A program made the position numbers and the translations under genes. The notes beneath the pieces are model-generated. The model made no database searches and was not told the origin of the DNA. It worked only from the letters and a program-made list of their open reading frames with translations. From Actinomycetota bacterium (lineage in GTDB: Bacteria > Actinomycetota > Actinomycetes > Nanopelagicales > Nanopelagicaceae), in assembly GCA_947381255.1 (NCBI GenBank), contig CANCUC010000036.1:1-7611 (forward strand): DNA of 7,611 nt. Reading direction: 5' to 3'. This document shows, in pieces, positions 5,936 through 7,611 of this stretch (within the stretch, counting starts at the first letter, position 1; the number at the start of each line of letters is the position of its first letter).

Positions 5936-7120
5936 ATGTTGAGATGGCTTACCGCTGGCGAATCGCACGGACCAGTACTTTCTGCAATTCTGGAAGGTCT
6001 TCCTGCCCATGTGGAGATTTCCACCGCGGATATTGATAGTGATCTTCGTCGTCGTCGCCTTGGATATGGTCGCGGCGCGAGACAGAATTTTGAGGCAGAT
6101 CTAGTAACAATTCAAGGTGGAGTTCGCCATGGATTTACCCAGGGTGGGCCCATAGCTATTGAAGTAGCAAATTCAGAATGGCCTAAGTGGGAGAAGGTAA
6201 TGTCTGCCGACGCCGTTCCTGCCGATGAGTTAGCAGCGCTAGCAAGAAATGCTCCACTTACTCGACCACGGCCTGGACATGCTGATCTTGTTGGAATGCA
6301 GAAATATGATTTTCAAGATGCTCGTCCGATTTTAGAGAGAGCAAGTGCGCGCGAGACGGCGGCTCGTGTTGCCCTCGGAGCGGTTGCAAGAGCCTTTCTC
6401 GAACAAGCTGTTGGTGTTCGGATTATGAGTCATGTGCTTTCTATTGGCGGAGTTGGTAGTTCTGAGGATTACCAGTTGCCAACGTGGGCTGATCGAGATG
6501 CAGTTGATGCAGATCCAGTTCGTTCCCTGGACCCTGTTGCAAGTGCAGCGATGGTTGCGGAGATTGATGATGCGCACACTGCTGGAGATACTTTGGGTGG
6601 CGTCGTTGAGGTACTTGCCTTCGATCTTCCACCGGGGCTGGGATCGCATACACATTGGGATCGCAGATTGGATGCTCGTTTAGCGGGAGCAATGATGGGT
6701 ATTCAGGCGATTAAGGGTGTTGAAATAGGCGATGGCTTCACAACTGCCAGGCGCCGCGGTTCGGTCGCTCACGATGAGATTGAAAAAGATGCCTCGGGAA
6801 AGATCATTCGCCGTACTGATCGCGCCGGGGGAACAGAGGGCGGAATGTCCAATGGCGAAGTGCTTCGTGTCCGCGCTGCCATGAAACCTATTTCTACTGT
6901 GCCTCGTGCTCTTGACACCATTGATGTAGCAACAGGGGAGCCTGCGAAGGCCATCAATCAACGCTCTGATGTCTGTGCGGTTCCCGCTGCAGGAATTGTT
7001 GCCGAAGCGATGGTTGCACTTGTCTTAGCTGATGCGGTTCTTGAGAAGTTTGGTGGAGATAGCGTGGGAGAGACTCGACGCAACTTCCAAAACTATATGA
7101 ACGCACTTGAAATTAAGTAG
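5936..7120 (+). CDS. aroC: Chorismate synthase
   Basis: Converts 5-enolpyruvylshikimate 3-phosphate to chorismate, the last shikimate step and branch point to Phe, Tyr, Trp and folate; it needs reduced FMN but causes no net redox change. The 394-residue length is normal for Actinobacteria. Family signatures appear in order: AGESHG (7-12, catalytic H11), RRRRLGYGRG (38-47), RPGHAD (112-117, catalytic H115), LERASARETAARVALGA (133-149), GDTLGG (217-222), HTHWDRRLDARLAGAMMG (238-255), GGTEGGMSNGE (298-308) and NQRSDVCAVPAAG (341-353, D345). All key residues are present. I see no flavin reductase domain, so it is the monofunctional form that relies on another source of reduced FMN. The start is fixed by the conserved MLRWLTAGESHG beginning. 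It lies 58 bases after aroE, the largest gap in the window, and abuts aroK directly. Confidence 0.98.
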   Translation: MLRWLTAGESHGPVLSAILEGLPAHVEISTADIDSDLRRRRLGYGRGARQNFEADLVTIQGGVRHGFTQGGPIAIEVANSEWPKWEKVMSADAVPADELAALARNAPLTRPRPGHADLVGMQKYDFQDARPILERASARETAARVALGAVARAFLEQAVGVRIMSHVLSIGGVGSSEDYQLPTWADRDAVDADPVRSLDPVASAAMVAEIDDAHTAGDTLGGVVEVLAFDLPPGLGSHTHWDRRLDARLAGAMMGIQAIKGVEIGDGFTTARRRGSVAHDEIEKDASGKIIRRTDRAGGTEGGMSNGEVLRVRAAMKPISTVPRALDTIDVATGEPAKAINQRSDVCAVPAAGIVAEAMVALVLADAVLEKFGGDSVGETRRNFQNYMNALEIK

Positions 7121-7611
7121 ATGCTCCGCGCCATTTTGATCGGCCCCCCTGGCTCCGGGAAGAGTTCAGTGGGGAAGGCGCTCTCTCGCGAACTTTCAAC
7201 GAGTTTCGCTGATACCGATGAATTGATTGTGGAGCGAGAGGCGAAGTCGATCCCTGAAATATTTGCTGAATCAGGAGAACCCGGTTTTAGAAAGATTGAA
7301 AAGGAAGTTGTAGTTCACGCTTTACGGGCTAATTATGGAGTTCTGGCACTAGGTGGCGGTTCAATATTGATTCATGAGGTTCGCGAGGCGATTGTTGCGT
7401 CAAAGGCGGAGGTTATCTTCCTTCGAGTTGGAATCTCAAATGTGTTAGCACGCATCGGAGACAAGGGGGATAGGCCTTTAGTGGCCGCGGATCCTGAGGT
7501 TCAATGGCGGAAGATTTTTGAAGAGCGAGAACACATATATCAATCTCTTGCCACTGTAGAAATCGCTACTGACAATAGGAAGCCATATGAAGTCGCTCGT
7601 GAATTAGTTAC
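7121..7611 (+). CDS. aroK: Shikimate kinase, 3' end cut by the window edge
   Basis: Phosphorylates shikimate at the 3-hydroxyl with ATP in the cytoplasm. From the ATG at 7121 the frame stays open to the window edge, giving 163 codons; the family is usually about 165-180 residues, so only the last few are likely missing. The P-loop is GPPGSGKSS (residues 8-16). Shikimate-binding residues are D33 (ADTDELI) and R57 (GFRKIE), followed by GGG at 78-80. The lid Arg is R118 in KGDRPL, and R136 in FEERE lies near the end. These numbers run within one residue of the well-studied M. tuberculosis enzyme. The ATG follows the aroC stop with no gap (TAGATG) and has no visible Shine-Dalgarno, so translation probably depends on ribosomes terminating on aroC. 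In related genomes aroB often follows, but that lies outside the window. Confidence 0.96.
   Translation, partial: MLRAILIGPPGSGKSSVGKALSRELSTSFADTDELIVEREAKSIPEIFAESGEPGFRKIEKEVVVHALRANYGVLALGGGSILIHEVREAIVASKAEVIFLRVGISNVLARIGDKGDRPLVAADPEVQWRKIFEEREHIYQSLATVEIATDNRKPYEVARELV

Noticed and set aside
6332..6961. Several antisense frames opposite aroC
   Set aside because: They overlap one another and a fully conserved chorismate synthase; none shows a domain or ribosome-binding site.
1..7611. Search for an unknown system, mobile element, tRNA, riboswitch or CRISPR
   Set aside because: Identified housekeeping genes fill nearly all of the sequence, and the remaining gaps are at most 58 bases. 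I saw no cloverleaf, terminal inverted repeat, transposase or spaced repeats.

Overview
This window is a compact, single-strand stretch of bacterial chromosome, with every supported gene on the + strand. The products resemble actinobacterial proteins: an AspRS tail with a Pro-rich C-terminal extension, a DUF948 membrane protein upstream of alaS, and the run alaS-ruvX-mltG-aroE followed by aroC-aroK. Base composition is moderate rather than GC-rich, intergenic gaps are tiny, and two genes lack a Shine-Dalgarno but have a -10-like element six bases before the ATG. Together these suggest a genome-streamlined actinobacterium, for example a freshwater acI/Nanopelagicales or Luna-type lineage. The lineage is inferred; the phylum-level call is firmer.

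Layout: 1-618 is the 3' end of aspS (aspartyl-tRNA synthetase). A small hairpin overlaps its stop codon, and a candidate leaderless promoter follows. 658-945 encodes a 95-residue DUF948-type membrane protein. alaS (949-3621, complete, GTG start), ruvX (3625-4059), mltG (from a TTG near 4052 to 5071) and aroE (5068-5877) then run with gaps or overlaps of 3 to 8 bases, as expected for one translationally coupled operon. A 58-base gap (5878-5935) carries a second candidate leaderless promoter. aroC (5936-7120) follows, and aroK (7121 to the window edge) starts on the base after the aroC stop.

Functionally the window joins translation (AspRS, AlaRS), RNA/DNA maintenance (RuvX/YqgF), cell-wall synthesis (MltG) and three enzymes of the shikimate pathway: dehydroquinate-derived shikimate formation (AroE), shikimate phosphorylation (AroK) and chorismate formation (AroC). 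All catalytic residues I could check are present, so these look like working housekeeping genes. I found no mobile element, CRISPR array, tRNA, rRNA or unknown multi-gene system. The observations worth a second look are regulatory (leaderless promoters, the hairpin at the aspS stop, start-codon usage and coupling) and the divergent cofactor and substrate motifs of AroE. The only stretches without a gene are shorter than 60 bases.
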